Below, piece by piece: positions 40,707 to 52,101 of a stretch of 64,000 nt of DNA (position 1 is its first letter; every line of letters begins with the position of its first letter). The position numbers and the translations under genes are program-made. The notes under the pieces are model-generated. The model ran no database searches, was not told where the DNA came from, and worked only from the letters and a program-made list of their open reading frames with translations. This DNA is from Impatiens glandulifera (taxonomy: Eukaryota > Streptophyta > Magnoliopsida > Ericales > Balsaminaceae): contig NC_061862.1 of assembly GCF_907164915.1 (NCBI RefSeq), positions 62,583,910 through 62,647,909 of the forward strand, written 5' to 3'.

Positions 40707-42534
40707 ATGCGATTAGTCCCTTAGGTACCCAAACCTTGATGAACCGGACAGTTTTCTTTGCTAGGGATTTAACTGTCCTTTTGGCGCTCGGTCTCGTGTA
40801 TTTCGGTTTTCCTTCAGATAACCTAAATGGAAATGATCTTTGAATCGGTAATCTATAGTTTAACCTACGTGGCTCGGGAAAATCTTTCTTATATTTGAGG
40901 ATTTCTGCTTTCCTTTTCTCAAGATCAAGCCATGAATCGGTTGGGCCAACATAGTCGTATTTTAACTTCTCTTCCCTATAATATGCGGTTTCCTCTTCTT
41001 CGGCTGTCCAGGTGCTCTTAAGAAATTTTATAAAGGGGAGGTTTCCTTTTGTGAGTCTTGATTTCTCTATAGGTTTTCGGTTTTTAGAGCTATTCCCTGT
41101 GTATCCTAGACCACGCTTACAACGAGGATGCCTATAGTGTTTATTCATATCCTTTACTATATCGCTAGATCTCTTATAAGCGGCCATCGTATATTGGAAT
41201 CGGGCATTCTCTTCCTCGGTTAGCTCTCTAGTCGGTTCACTAGGTTGTTCGATCTTGGGATCTAACTCGGTTTCTAGGGTGTGAGTATCATCAGGTTGTG
41301 TGACTTCTGGTTCAGTTATGACAGATACCTCTGTTTATATTGGGATCGGTACTATAGGATCGGTCTTGATGTTGAGGTGTTTAGGTAACATGGTTAATAG
41401 GTTCTTATATTCTTCTACCATGTCATTTAATGCTTCATATAACTCATCTTTAGTAAATTCATCATAGGGAGAGTCGAATACCTGTTCCTCATTAGCCATA
41501 AGGCACGTGAGTTCATCGTCACTGTCACTGCGAGCCCACAAACTTCCTCCATCGTCGGCTATCAGTGCTTTTGGCACCTCACTTCCCTCACCGGCTTGTT
41601 GATAATTGTTTCTGTCATTTTGATATTCCGGTTTCTGGGTATCCCTCCTTGGTTTCCTGCATTCCCACTTAAAGTGTCCCATACAGTTACAGTTATAGCA
41701 TCTTACATTGGATTTGTCACCATAGTAGTTGTTTGTCGGTTGGCTCCTTTTCATGAACCTCCCAAACTTCTGTGCGAGCATGGCCATGGCGTCCTCAGTA
41801 AACTGTTCGGCTGTTCTGATGGGTGCAGGTGCAGGGACTGGTATCGGTGCAGGTGTGGGTACAGAAGCAGGTACAGCCGGTTCTGTAGATGTGAATAATG
41901 CTCTGGTTGATGTTGAGGCCGAGACTTCCTCTTCGGTTCTGGATTTCATTTCGAACTCGTATGCCTTAAGATCTTCGAATACATCGTATAATTTCATCTT
42001 ACGTAGGCTCTTTGATTCCCTCATTACCATTGTTTTTATATCCCAGGCGCTTGGAAGAGATCTCAAGACCTTCATAATGACCTCTTTGTTGTCATACTTC
42101 TTGCCCAGAGTTGCTAATTCATCTAACACACCAGTGAACCGGTCACTATATTCCTTCATAGTTTCTCCTGGTTTCATTTTGATGCTTTCGAACTTCTGTG
42201 TAGCTACCATCATCTTGTTCTCATTTGTTCTTTCATTTCCCTCAAAGATCTGGATAACTGTGTTCCATGTCTCCTTCGCGGTTTTGCAATCTCTGATCTT
42301 GCAGTATGTGTTTCTGTCCACGCTGTTGGAGATTCGGTTTCTTGCATGGTTGTCCAGATTGTTTCTTCTCCTATCTTCAGCCGTCCATTCTTTTCTATCT
42401 TTATCAATGACTATAGGTCCTTCGGTTAGAATGGATTCCATTTCATCATCCAAGGTGACTAGGTGCAGGTGCATGCGTGCCTTCCAGTTGGCAAAGTCAT
42501 CACCTTCTAGCATTGGAGGCCTATCCTGATACAT
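40693..42534 (-). pseudogene. Copia gag, copy 1, one internal stop
   Basis: Begins MYQDRPPMLEGDDFANWKAR just after the primer site. A gag_UBN2-type core (CKTAKETWNTVIQIFEGNER, YSDRFTGVLDELATLGKKYD) is followed by a Pro-Ala-rich linker, a zinc knuckle CYNCNCMGHFKWEC (~279-292), an acidic segment and a basic C-terminal part (from 41187) ending WVPKG...ACGPK at 40693. A GAA-to-TAA change at 41335 stops it at residue 399; copy 2 reads through here, and the frame downstream is otherwise intact. Gag would form the particle and bind RNA. Confidence 0.92.
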
Positions 42535-42557
42535 GTTTGCTTGAGTATTGAAACTAA

Positions 42558-42570
42558 CTGCTCTGATACC
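42558..42570 (-). other. Primer-binding site, copy 1
   Basis: TGGTATCAGAGCA on the minus strand, three bases inside the 5' LTR edge, complementary to initiator tRNA-Met. It is the start point of minus-strand DNA synthesis. Confidence 0.95.
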
Positions 42571-42573
42571 AAT

Positions 42574-43864
42574 TGTTAGGATCTAGGTCGCCGCTGGTGA
42601 ACCGGGGGTTGGACCGGTTAGCGGTTCTCACTCGTAGGGTGGTGATTAATCCGGTTAGAGATTAATACCGGGGTTTCAATACTACACAACCTGTCACAAA
42701 CCCTTGAACTAGGTTCAAGCGCGGAAGAGGTTTGCTTTCAAGTTGAAGCGGTACACGAGTATGATAGGCGGAGTCGGTTTCGGATGATGGAGATTTGAGG
42801 AATGGTGGGTCGGTTTCGGTTATCTGGATATTCGGTATGGTGAGTATGGAGTTGGTTTGGAGCGGTATGGTTAAGTTAGTCGGTTATATAATGAAGCCAA
42901 CAGAAAGTAAATAACACAACAGATTTTATGGATGTTCGGAGATAAAACTCCTACGTCACCCCTTCCTCTCGAAACCGCGAGAAGGATATTCACTAAGGAA
43001 TACAAGTACAATTCGATCGAGACTTATTTCCTGCTCGATAACACTCTTACAATTCACACCGAAATTGTAGCACACACTTAGAATTTAGCACTTAGGCTTT
43101 CTTAGAATACCACACTGTTATCACTTGTAGTAAATGCTCTCAACGCTTCACTTGTCTCGCTTAATGTCCCGCTTAGTAACTCTTAGTAACTGCATTTACT
43201 CTTCTGCAACTGCCTCCTTTTATAGGTGAAATATGCCAATGGTCATATTTCGAACCCTTGAATCTGATTGGCTGATCAGAGATGCAGTGATTCAGTGTCT
43301 CAGACCTGCCGGTCGTCTCAGACCTGGTATCCTGTTTCAGACCTGCCGGTCTGTAAGGCAAACCTGCTGGGTTTGTCTTTTACTCAATGTAGGCACTGTC
43401 TGCTTGGACAGTTGTCTATACTTTGAAGATTTCCTTTCTGGTTTATCCCGAAGTAGAAGGATCCGGTAGTACTGTCTTCTGCAGCCTACAGGCTTTCCTC
43501 AGACTTGCATGGATATGGAAGTATTCAGTCTGTTTCTTTGGTATCATTCTCAACAAATACCCAAAGTGTCTTCTTGTACTAGTCGGCCTCTTGACTTGGC
43601 CGAATGTCTTTTGGTAGTGAAGTAACCGGACTTCTTCCGGTTATGCTTGTCTTGTAGATAGTCGGCTATTTGATGGATCTGGCTTTTAGGCTTTGGCCGA
43701 TCCTCTGTGCGGTCACGTACCGAATACTCTTGATCGGTTTGGTAGCTTGACCGGTTCGGTTTCTTCAGTTGGTTTTCTTTTGTTCATCCGGTCCGGTTTC
43801 TTGTTCCTGCATGGGAAGTTTGTTTAAGTTAGGTTTATTCGAACCGGTATGAATTTATCTAACA
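42574..43864 (-). repeat. 5' LTR, copy 1
   Basis: 1291 bp with TG...CA ends and the same TATA box as the 3' LTR (minus strand, 43215-43225). As the 5' LTR it would drive gag-pol transcription leftward. Confidence 0.95.
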
Positions 43865-44471
43865 TACATGAATCGTGTTTGATTGAAATGTTGCAACATT
43901 CCTAACACTTTTATATAAATCATCATACACATAAACTGTATCACTTATATTTACATTTTATATGAATCCTCCCATGATTCCGAATCTCTATCCACTTTGA
44001 AAACTCATTTGGATTGATAGGTTCGCACATAAATATCAACTTTCATCGGATCAGAAATCTATCACCAAAGTCTTAATCGTCTTCGTGATCGAACTATGAT
44101 CAATAAAAAAAGAAGAATTAATCAGAAATGAATTCGGGGAGAGAAAATCTTAGATAGAAAATGAGAGTTTCCTTAGGAATGAGAGAGAACCTAAGTACAA
44201 AATTAGGTTTCCTTTAGTCGGTGGCCAAAGAGATATGAAGGATTTCTTTCTAATGAGATCATTTTCTTATTTTATTCTTTTCATTGGTATAAATTATAAT
44301 TCAGTTCCCAAATAGCTTTAAATTTACAAATATATATTAATAATTTTTTAATAATTTAATAAAACATAATATACAAAGGCTTTGCTTAATTAGATGAAAA
44401 TAAATTACAACTTAAATTAGAATTTTGATACATAGTCTAAATTTTCTACATGATTTTTTATTAATTAAGCA

Positions 44472-44474
<3 letters not shown>

Positions 44475-44553
<79 letters not shown>
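44475..44553. repeat. (TA)n microsatellite, unit 3 block B
   Basis: About 39 TA dinucleotides at the standard block position. Confidence 0.95.
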
Positions 44554-44561
<8 letters not shown>

Positions 44562-44678
44562 TAAAACAAAAGAAAACAAAAATTAAAGTTTGAAAGAAGA
44601 ATTACCAACATAGATATAAGGATTATATACAGAACTTCTTCAAATTTAATCTAAAATATTATGAAGAACACTTTTAGA

Positions 44679-45251
44679 CCGTGGCAGACCCAAAAATATT
44701 TTTTCGGGGCCAAATACATAGTAACGTTGCAATTTTTTGGCAATCAAATAATTGCATTTTCTAATTAAAATTTTACTAAATAATTACATAAAAATACTAA
44801 CAAGCACAATTACTACATTATTCTTGTCCATTAGTCGGTACAAAAGAATACAAATTTATTTTACGAGATTCCATTTGTTGAAAATATTGCAATATTGGCT
44901 CATTTTCAATTGTTGTGAAAATATATTTCTCAACATATACATATAAACTATCATTCATCCATTCATATCCATTCGATTACGCAAATCAGTTTTCACGGTC
45001 TTCATTGTTGTCTGCTGAAGCCTGGAAGAATTAAGGAATAGAGAATAGAAAGAATGAGGATCAGATGGATAGGAATTAGAGTATAGAAGAAAAGAAATGA
45101 GGGAATAGAGAGAAGGAGAGATCAGAGATCAGAGATCAGAGATAGGCCATACGGCCGAAAGGAAAAGGTGGAGCCCAATTATTATATTAAAAAAAATTCT
45201 AAGGTTGGGGGAGGCCTAGGTCTTAAGGCCACCCTCGTAAGTCCGCCACTG
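44679..45251 (-). mobile_element. Non-autonomous hAT element, unit 3 copy
   Basis: Flanked by CTTTTAGA (44671-44678, one base changed) and CTCTTAGA (45252-45259). Ends are CCGTGGCAGACC and GTCCGCCACTG. The transposase tail on the minus strand is decayed. 573 bp. Confidence 0.78.
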
Positions 45252-45885
45252 CTCTTAGAATATAAAAAAATATTATGAGATTAACAAACATTTACATGTA
45301 AATGTAAAAATTTTGGGAGGGATAACTTTATTTCGGACTTAGTTACATCAAAAAATGTAATTCCTTCTATGCTCCATCCACATAAATATATCACTAAATC
45401 TAATAAAATCAAAAAGAGAATCTATTAGGAAATTAAAACAAGGATTACAAAAGTACAGAATAAGGTTATGACACGAGAGTTTATATAACACTCGGTCCCC
45501 CAAAACACCCAAAAATACATTACTGGGACGGAAACGATGCTCTCAAAACAAAAACTTCAGCTTTCTAAAGTGCCCGACTGCACCTTTAAATAAGATTCAA
45601 CTAGGTTAACAATAATATATTGGCAAATAGTGTACAAAATATTATCACAATACTTTTCTATTTATATATTACCATAACAAAAGATCACATTTTCTTTTGT
45701 GTTAATCTTATTTCCTTAAATAAAATTTACCCACCAAAAATATATACTTTTCTTTTGTTCAATATTCTCTTTCCTTACATCATCAATTCAATACATCTCA
45801 ACACACCATAAAGATTATTTTTGATCTGAATTTTCTAATGACAGTTTGTTGGTAAAGAAACATTTCCCAACAGAAGCAATCTCCG

Positions 45886-45984
45886 ATGACTCGTGCAACC
45901 GCAGTAGCCATGGGCGACGGGATAATAAGATTTAGAGTTTTAGCTAGTCAACGCCGTCGCCGCCGACGGTTAACTACCGTATAA
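45886..45984 (+). CDS. Conserved arginine-rich micro-ORF, unit 3
   Basis: 32 residues, MTRATAVAMGDGIIRFRVLA then SQ, six arginines and LTTV with an early TAA. All four copies keep the same start, frame and arginine run while adjoining DNA has indels. Still only suggestive. Confidence 0.3.
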   Translation: MTRATAVAMGDGIIRFRVLASQRRRRRRLTTV

Positions 45985-46321
45985 TGAAGAGGAGAAAGAG
46001 AATTCCCCATCATGTCCCTATGGGAGTAGTCGTGGAATATTAAGAGAACCACTTAAAAATAACCGGACGGTGAAGAGGAGAAAGAGAATTCTCCATCGTG
46101 CCCCTATGGGACTAGTCTTGGAATATTAATGAAACCACTTAAAAACAATTTAATAATACAAGTCAAAGTTTGACCTCTTTTCTATAGTCTATCCCACCAC
46201 TACATCTAGCACTTGTGCTTTTACTAAAAAAAAAGGCCTGTGTTTACTATAGAGAAATAAGTGGAAAAATGTAAAATGACTGTGTAATTTATTTAAGGAA
46301 ATCAAATACTTAGAATAAAAA

Positions 46322-46326
<5 letters not shown>

Positions 46327-46393
<67 letters not shown>
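46327..46393. repeat. (TA)n microsatellite at the start of block H, unit 3
   Basis: About 33 TA dinucleotides. The same place in units 1 and 2 has only 4-10, so this tract expanded in unit 3 alone. Confidence 0.93.
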
Positions 46394-46395
<2 letters not shown>

Positions 46396-46551
46396 TCTAA
46401 GACTTAGGGTAAAATAGGAATGGAATAATAAGCTTTGTTTACACCTTGTGTTGTTTCATTTGGATAATGTAATGTATATATAAATATTTTCTTTAATGAA
46501 GTAATATAATATAATCCAAAAAACTAGATGATTCTTAATGCATAAGAGATT

Positions 46552-47019
46552 ATAATTAGAGATTTGCAAAGTCTTGCTATGAAGATGGTTGAAATTGGGA
46601 AATATAGAGTTTTTACATCGGTATATCGGTTGATTGAGTTAGGATTGGTTTTACCTGTTACGACTGTTTCTGTTGAATTAGTATTTTCTAAGATGAAAAT
46701 TATTAAGACTGATTTTTGTAATAGAATGGGCGATTAGTGAATGAACGCTAATTTGGTAGTATACGTCGAGAAGGAGATTTTTCCCATAATTCAAATGAAT
46801 ACATTTTACAACATTTTCAATAAATGAACACCAAATTGTCTACATTTGTTTGTACGTCTAGTAGTAGTTGAATTGTAAAAGAATAAATATTTTATTAGTA
46901 TCGGCGTGATTTTGTATATTTATTATTATCATTATTAATTATACTTTTAATATAAGTGTTGTATAGTAAAAATTAATTATAATTTTTACCATTAAAATTT
47001 GGTTCTTGATTCGCCACTG
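46552..47019 (+). pseudogene. hAT transposase C-terminal fragment and 3' end, unit 3
   Basis: IRDLQSLAMKMVE-like start (ATG lost), then VYRLIELGLVLPVTTVSVE, SKMKIIKTDFCNRMGD and a stop. It ends with TTCGCCACTG at 47010-47019, like unit 1. Confidence 0.75.
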
Positions 47020-48686
47020 ACCCTAGGGTAGAACCTATTAAAAATATTCATACCACACTAATTCATGCATTATAATAGTCTTTGGTTTAGGAAGAAAATT
47101 TCATATTTGATAATAGTCGTTGGCTTAAGAAGAAACTCCAATCTTTTTCTTTGTCATTTTAATTCCTTAAAACTAAAGTTACTAGAGTTATTACTATTAT
47201 TTAATGACATTATTATGGTTGATTTGTTCCATTGAGTAATATTTATTGTCTTCACCTTTTACTTTAAATAAAACTTTAATCCCAAAGTACTTAAAATCTT
47301 CCCACTAATTTGTCATTTTGGTTTGAAATAATGATTAAAAAAAATATTAATTTAATAGCATGTAGTTTCAAGTATTAGTAAGCTTAATAAAATTAATACA
47401 AATTAATTTAAAATATTATAAACTGCTTTTAAAACTTAAATAAATTTGAACAAATTCACAATCATTCATTCAAATTAAGCTCACACATTACATTAAACAT
47501 CTAACAACACATTTTGAATCAACATCAACTTATTTAATTTAATTTCATTAATATGTTACATATTACACCTTCTTAATCATTTCAAAACATTTAGATTAAA
47601 ATATCCTATCCAAGATTATTTTTTAAACTTCTAATCTTATTTATTGAACTATTTATATCTCACTCATCTCCGTTCATTGACATTACATTTATCTTCAAAC
47701 TCAGTTTCCCAACTTTGATATTGCTTCATTTTTTTCCACTCGACCTCAATCTTCTCTTCTCCAAACTCGTCCCCGATCTTCTCTTTCCCAAACTCGTCCT
47801 CAAACTTATTCAAACTCTGCCCCGAGTTCTCCTAGAAGCTTACCTAGATCATTTATAGCACCCAAACACAAAAATACTAGTTAGTGCCTAGGAAATAAAT
47901 AAAATAAATATGGGTTGAGATAAATAAATTTGTAATAACAAGAGATCAAATTGAAAATATGAAGATGAATATAAGGCCATTTCACAAGAAAATCTACAAC
48001 CAAACTCATTCTAGAAGATGATTCTAGAGTTCATCTTATACAAATAATAAAGATAGATAATATACCTGAATTGTGTTTGATATAAATGTTGCAGCATTCC
48101 TAACACTTCTATATAAATCATCATACACATAAACTGTATCACTTATATATACATTGTATATGAATCCTCCAATGATTCTGATTCTCTATCCGTTTTGAAA
48201 ACTCATTTGGATTGAAAAGATGCACATAAATCTCAACTTTCATCGGATCAAAACTCTATCACCAAAGTCTTAATCGTCTTTGTGATCGAACTATGATCAA
48301 TGAAAAAAGAAGAACCAATCAGAAATGAATTCGGGGAGAGAAAATCTAGATAGAAAATGAAAGTTTCCTTAGGAATGAGAGAGAGAACCTAAGTACAAAA
48401 TTAAGTTTCCTTTAGACCGCGGCCAAAGAGATATGAAAGATTTCTTTCTAATGAGATCATGTTCTTATTTTATTGTTTTCATTGGTATAAATTATAATTC
48501 AGTTCCCAAATAACTTTAAATTTACAAATATATTAATAATTTTTTAATAAGTTAATATGGTTCCAATTTTATAATAAAACATAATATACAAAGGCTTTGC
48601 TTAACTAGATGAAAATAAATTACAACTTAAATTAGAATTTGGATAGACAGTCTAAATTTTCTACATTATTTTTTATTAATTAAGCT

Positions 48687-48876
<190 letters not shown>

Positions 48877-48993
48877 GTGTTAAAACAAAAGAAAACAAAA
48901 AAAAAGTTTGAAAGAAGAATTACCAAAGATATAAGGATTATATACAGAACTTCTTCAAATTTAATCTAAAATATTATGAAAAATACTCTTAGA

Positions 48994-49557
48994 TACTGGC
49001 GGATCCAGAAATGTTTTCTCGGGACCAAATATATAGTAACGTTGCAATTTTTTGGCGATCAAATAAATGCATTTTCTAATTAAAATTGTACTTAGTAATT
49101 ACATAAAAATACTAACAAGCTCAATTACTAAATTATTTTTGTCCATGAGTTGGTACAAATGAAGACAAATTTATTCTACGAGATTCCATTTGTAGAAAAT
49201 ATTGCAATATTGGCTCATTTTTAATAGTTGAGAAAATATTTTTCTCAACATATACAACTAAACTGTCATTCATCCATTCATCTCCCATTCGATTACGCAA
49301 ATCAGTTTTCACGGTTTTCATTGTTGTCCGCTGGAGCCTGGAGGAATGAAGGAATGGAGATTAGAGTGAATGAGAGATCAGATGGATAGGAATTAGAGTA
49401 GAGATGAAAATAAATGAGGGAATGGAGAGAAAGAGAGATTAGAGATTGTCCATACGGCAGAAAGGAAGAGGTGGAGCTCAATTATTATATTAAAAAAAAC
49501 ATATTCTAAGGTTGGGGAGGCCTAGGCCTTAAGGCCACCCTAGTAGGTCCGCCACTA
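48994..49557 (-). mobile_element. Non-autonomous hAT element, unit 4 copy
   Basis: Flanked by CTCTTAGA at 48986-48993; on the right the duplication is itself partly repeated (CTCTTACTCTTAGA, 49558-49571). Left terminus TACTGGCGGATCC, right GGTCCGCCACTA. The minus-strand 49321-49133 frame is the best preserved transposase tail: KTVKTDLRNRMGDEWMND, SLVVYVEKNIFSTI, then a stop after THGQK. 564 bp. Confidence 0.82.
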
Positions 49558-49735
49558 CTCTTACTCTTAGAATATAAAAAAATATTATGGGATTAACAAA
49601 CATTTACATGTGAAAATTTTGGGAGGGATAACTTTATTTCGGACTTAGTTACATCAAAAAATGTAATTCCTTCTATGCTCCATCCACATAAATATATCAC
49701 TAAATCTAATAAATCAAATAGAGATAATCTTATTA

Positions 49736-50231
49736 GCTATGTAGCACGGATACTCCAAAAAAAAATTTAGAGTATCGGATACGGATACGGCAAAACGGGT
49801 ATCAGATATGGCAAAAGAAGTGTTGTTGACTTTTTATGGAGTTGACTAATCCGATACGGTTTGGATACGTCTTTGATACGTTTTGGGTATTTTTTAAAAG
49901 TAAAAAATTTAGGAGGATTGAAATGTTTAAAACAAAACTAACCCTAAATCAACATTTCCTCCTCTTGACTAAAACTTCCCTTATCTTACTTTATCTATCT
50001 TATGTGTTTCTTAGATAAACAAGATAAACTTAAGATTCACATCAAGTTATGAACTAACTATTAATATTTTTTTTTTATTTTTTTATTATTATTTTATATA
50101 TATATTTTTAATAACTTTTAATAATATCCATATCTTAAACGTATCGTATCCTATATTTTTAAAATTTGTCGTATCGCTGTATCCGTATTGTATTTGATAC
50201 GATACCCGTATCTGTATCCTTGCAACATAAC
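49736..50231. mobile_element. Inverted-repeat element E (MITE-like), unit 4 copy
   Basis: Left GCTATGTAGCACGGATACTC. The right end has decayed to TGCAACATAAC. TTATTA flanks at 49730-49735 and 50232-50237. About 90% like the unit 2 copy by eye and at the identical array position, so the two descend from one insertion. Confidence 0.78.
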
Positions 50232-50478
50232 TTATTAGGAGATTAAAACAAGGATTACAACAACACAGACTAAGGTTATGACACAAGTTGATATAACACT
50301 CGGTCTCCTAAAACCCTAACAAATACATTACTGGGACGGAAACGATGCTCTCAAGGTTAAAAACTTCAGCTTTCTAAAGTGTCCGATTGCACCTTTAAAT
50401 ACGCTTCAACTAGGTCAACAATAATATTTTGGCAAATAATCTCCAAAATATTATCACAATACATTCCTAGTTATATAT

Positions 50479-51780
50479 TGTTAGGATCTAGGTCGCCGCT
50501 GGTGGACCGGGGGTTGGACCGGTTAGCGGTTCTCACTCGTAGGGTGGTGATTAATCCGGTTAGAGATTAACACCGGGGTTTCAATACTACACAACCTGTC
50601 ACAAACCCTTGAACTAGGTTCAAGCGCGGAAGAGGTTTGCTTTCAGGTTGAAGCGGTACGCTTGTATGATAGGCACGGTCGGTTTCGGATGATGAAGATT
50701 TGGAGATGGTGGGTCGGTTTCGGTAATCTGGATATTCGGTATGGCTAGTATAAAGTCGGTTTGGAGCGGTATGGTTAAGTTAGTCGGTTATATAGTAAAG
50801 CCAGCAGAAAGTAAATAACACAAAAGATTTTATGGATGTTCGGAGATAAAACTCCTACGTCACCCCTTCCTCTCGAAACCGCGAGAAGGATATTCACTAA
50901 GGAATACAAGTACAAGCCGATCGAGACTTATTTTCTGCTCGATAACACTCTTACAATTTACACCGAAATTGTAGAACACACTTTAACTTTCAACACTTAG
51001 GCTTTCTAGAATAGCACACTGTTATCACTTGTAGTAAATGCTCTTAGCTCTCGTTATCCCAATGTATGTCCCGCATTTACTCTTCTGCAACTGCCTCCTT
51101 TTATAGGTGAAATATGCCAACGGTCATATTTCACTGCCTTGAATCTGATTGGCCGATCAGAGGTGCAGTGATTCAGTGTCTCAAACCTGCGGTCGTTTCC
51201 TCAGACCTGATGGTCAAGCTCAGACCTGGCATTATGTCTCAGACCTGCCGGTCTGTTCTTCCGGTTTGTAAGACAGACCTGCTGGGTTTGTCTTTTACTC
51301 AATGTAGGCACTGTCTGTTTGGACAGTTGTCTGTACTTTGAAGATTTCCTTTCTGGCTTATCCCGAAGTAGAAGGATCCGGTAGTACTGTTTTCTGCAGC
51401 CTACAGTCTTTCCTCAGACTTGCATGGATATGGAAGTATTCAGTCTGTTCCTTTGGTATCATTCTCAACAGATACCTAAATTGTCTTCTTGTACTGGTCG
51501 GCCGCTTGACTTGGCCGAATGTCTTTTGGTAGTGATGTAACCGGACTTCTTCCGGTTATTCTTGTCTTGTGGATGATCGGCTGTTTGATGGTTCCGGTTT
51601 TGAGCTTTGGCCGATCCTTCCTTTGTGCGGTTACGTTCCGAATACTCTTGATCGGTTTGGTAGCTTGACCGGTTAGGTTTCTTCAGTCAGTTCTCTTGTT
51701 CATCCGGTCCGGTTCCTTGTTCCTGCATGGAAATTTTATTTAAGTTAGGTTTATTTGAACCGGTCTGAATTTATCTAACA
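50479..51780 (-). repeat. 3' LTR, copy 2
   Basis: 1302 bp, full length, with the same TATA box (minus strand, 51093-51103) and more TCAGACCTG-type words (51178-51265) than copy 1. Roughly 90-93% like the copy 1 LTRs by eye. Confidence 0.94.
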
Positions 51781-52101
51781 ATTTCTCCCTTTTTGATTAT
51801 TTTATTTAAAATTATCAAAATCATGTAAGTTTGCAACCGTAGGCCGGTTGTTTTGTTTGGCCGGTTTTTGAAAAAGACTTAGAGAATTTTCGAAAAATTT
51901 TGAGAGAGAAGTTTTGGAAGAGTCTTTATCTTTTATCTAACAATTTCTCCCTTTTTGATTATTTTATTTAAAATTATCAAAACTAAGTAGAAATGCAAAA
52001 TAAGGCCGGATTCAAAAATAACTTTATATATATTTATAGATGACCGGAAAAGACAAAACATATAGAAACACTAAGACCAATAAGAGAAAGAAGGATAGTC
52101 C
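51781..52101 (-). other. 3' untranslated region, copy 2
   Basis: The polypurine tract AAAAAGGGAGAAA abuts the LTR (51782-51794). As in copy 1, a duplicate of the tract plus LTR edge lies ~165 bp inside (51936-51985). No gene. Confidence 0.78.

Larger units (their letters stand above)
30085..43864 (-). mobile_element. SIRE/Maximus-like Ty1/copia element with three accessory genes, copy 1
   Basis: 13,780 bp with 1291 bp LTRs at both ends, TSD TACAT at 30080-30084 and 43865-43869, and the array sequence restored on either side. Read on the minus strand the order is LTR, primer site, gag, pol (protease, integrase, RT, RNase H), ORF1, ORF2, ORF3, purine tract, LTR. The protease motif [12 protein letters not shown], long gag and large size point to the SIRE/Maximus lineage, which often has an extra ORF after pol. 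Here there are three paralogous genes instead, none env-like. Only about four LTR differences are seen, so insertion is recent. gag-pol has three disabling mutations, but all three accessory genes are intact. Confidence 0.93.
43865..47019. repeat. Array unit 3, right part (X, A, B, C, D, F, H; no E)
   Basis: Resumes after TACAT with the X exon (43865-43990, stop after MGGFI), A (44140), (TA)n, C (44679-45251), D (45270-45420), F (45420-46140) and H (to 47019). E is absent: AATCTATTAGGAAATT is uninterrupted. It resembles unit 1 in the hAT derivative (TCATTTTCAATTGTTG). A second (TA)n starts H at 46327. Confidence 0.83.

Noticed and set aside
41729..42529. 266-codon plus-strand frame (and 61955-62710)
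   Set aside because: Lies opposite the gag gene in both copies; it is the shadow of a real coding strand and has no family motif.
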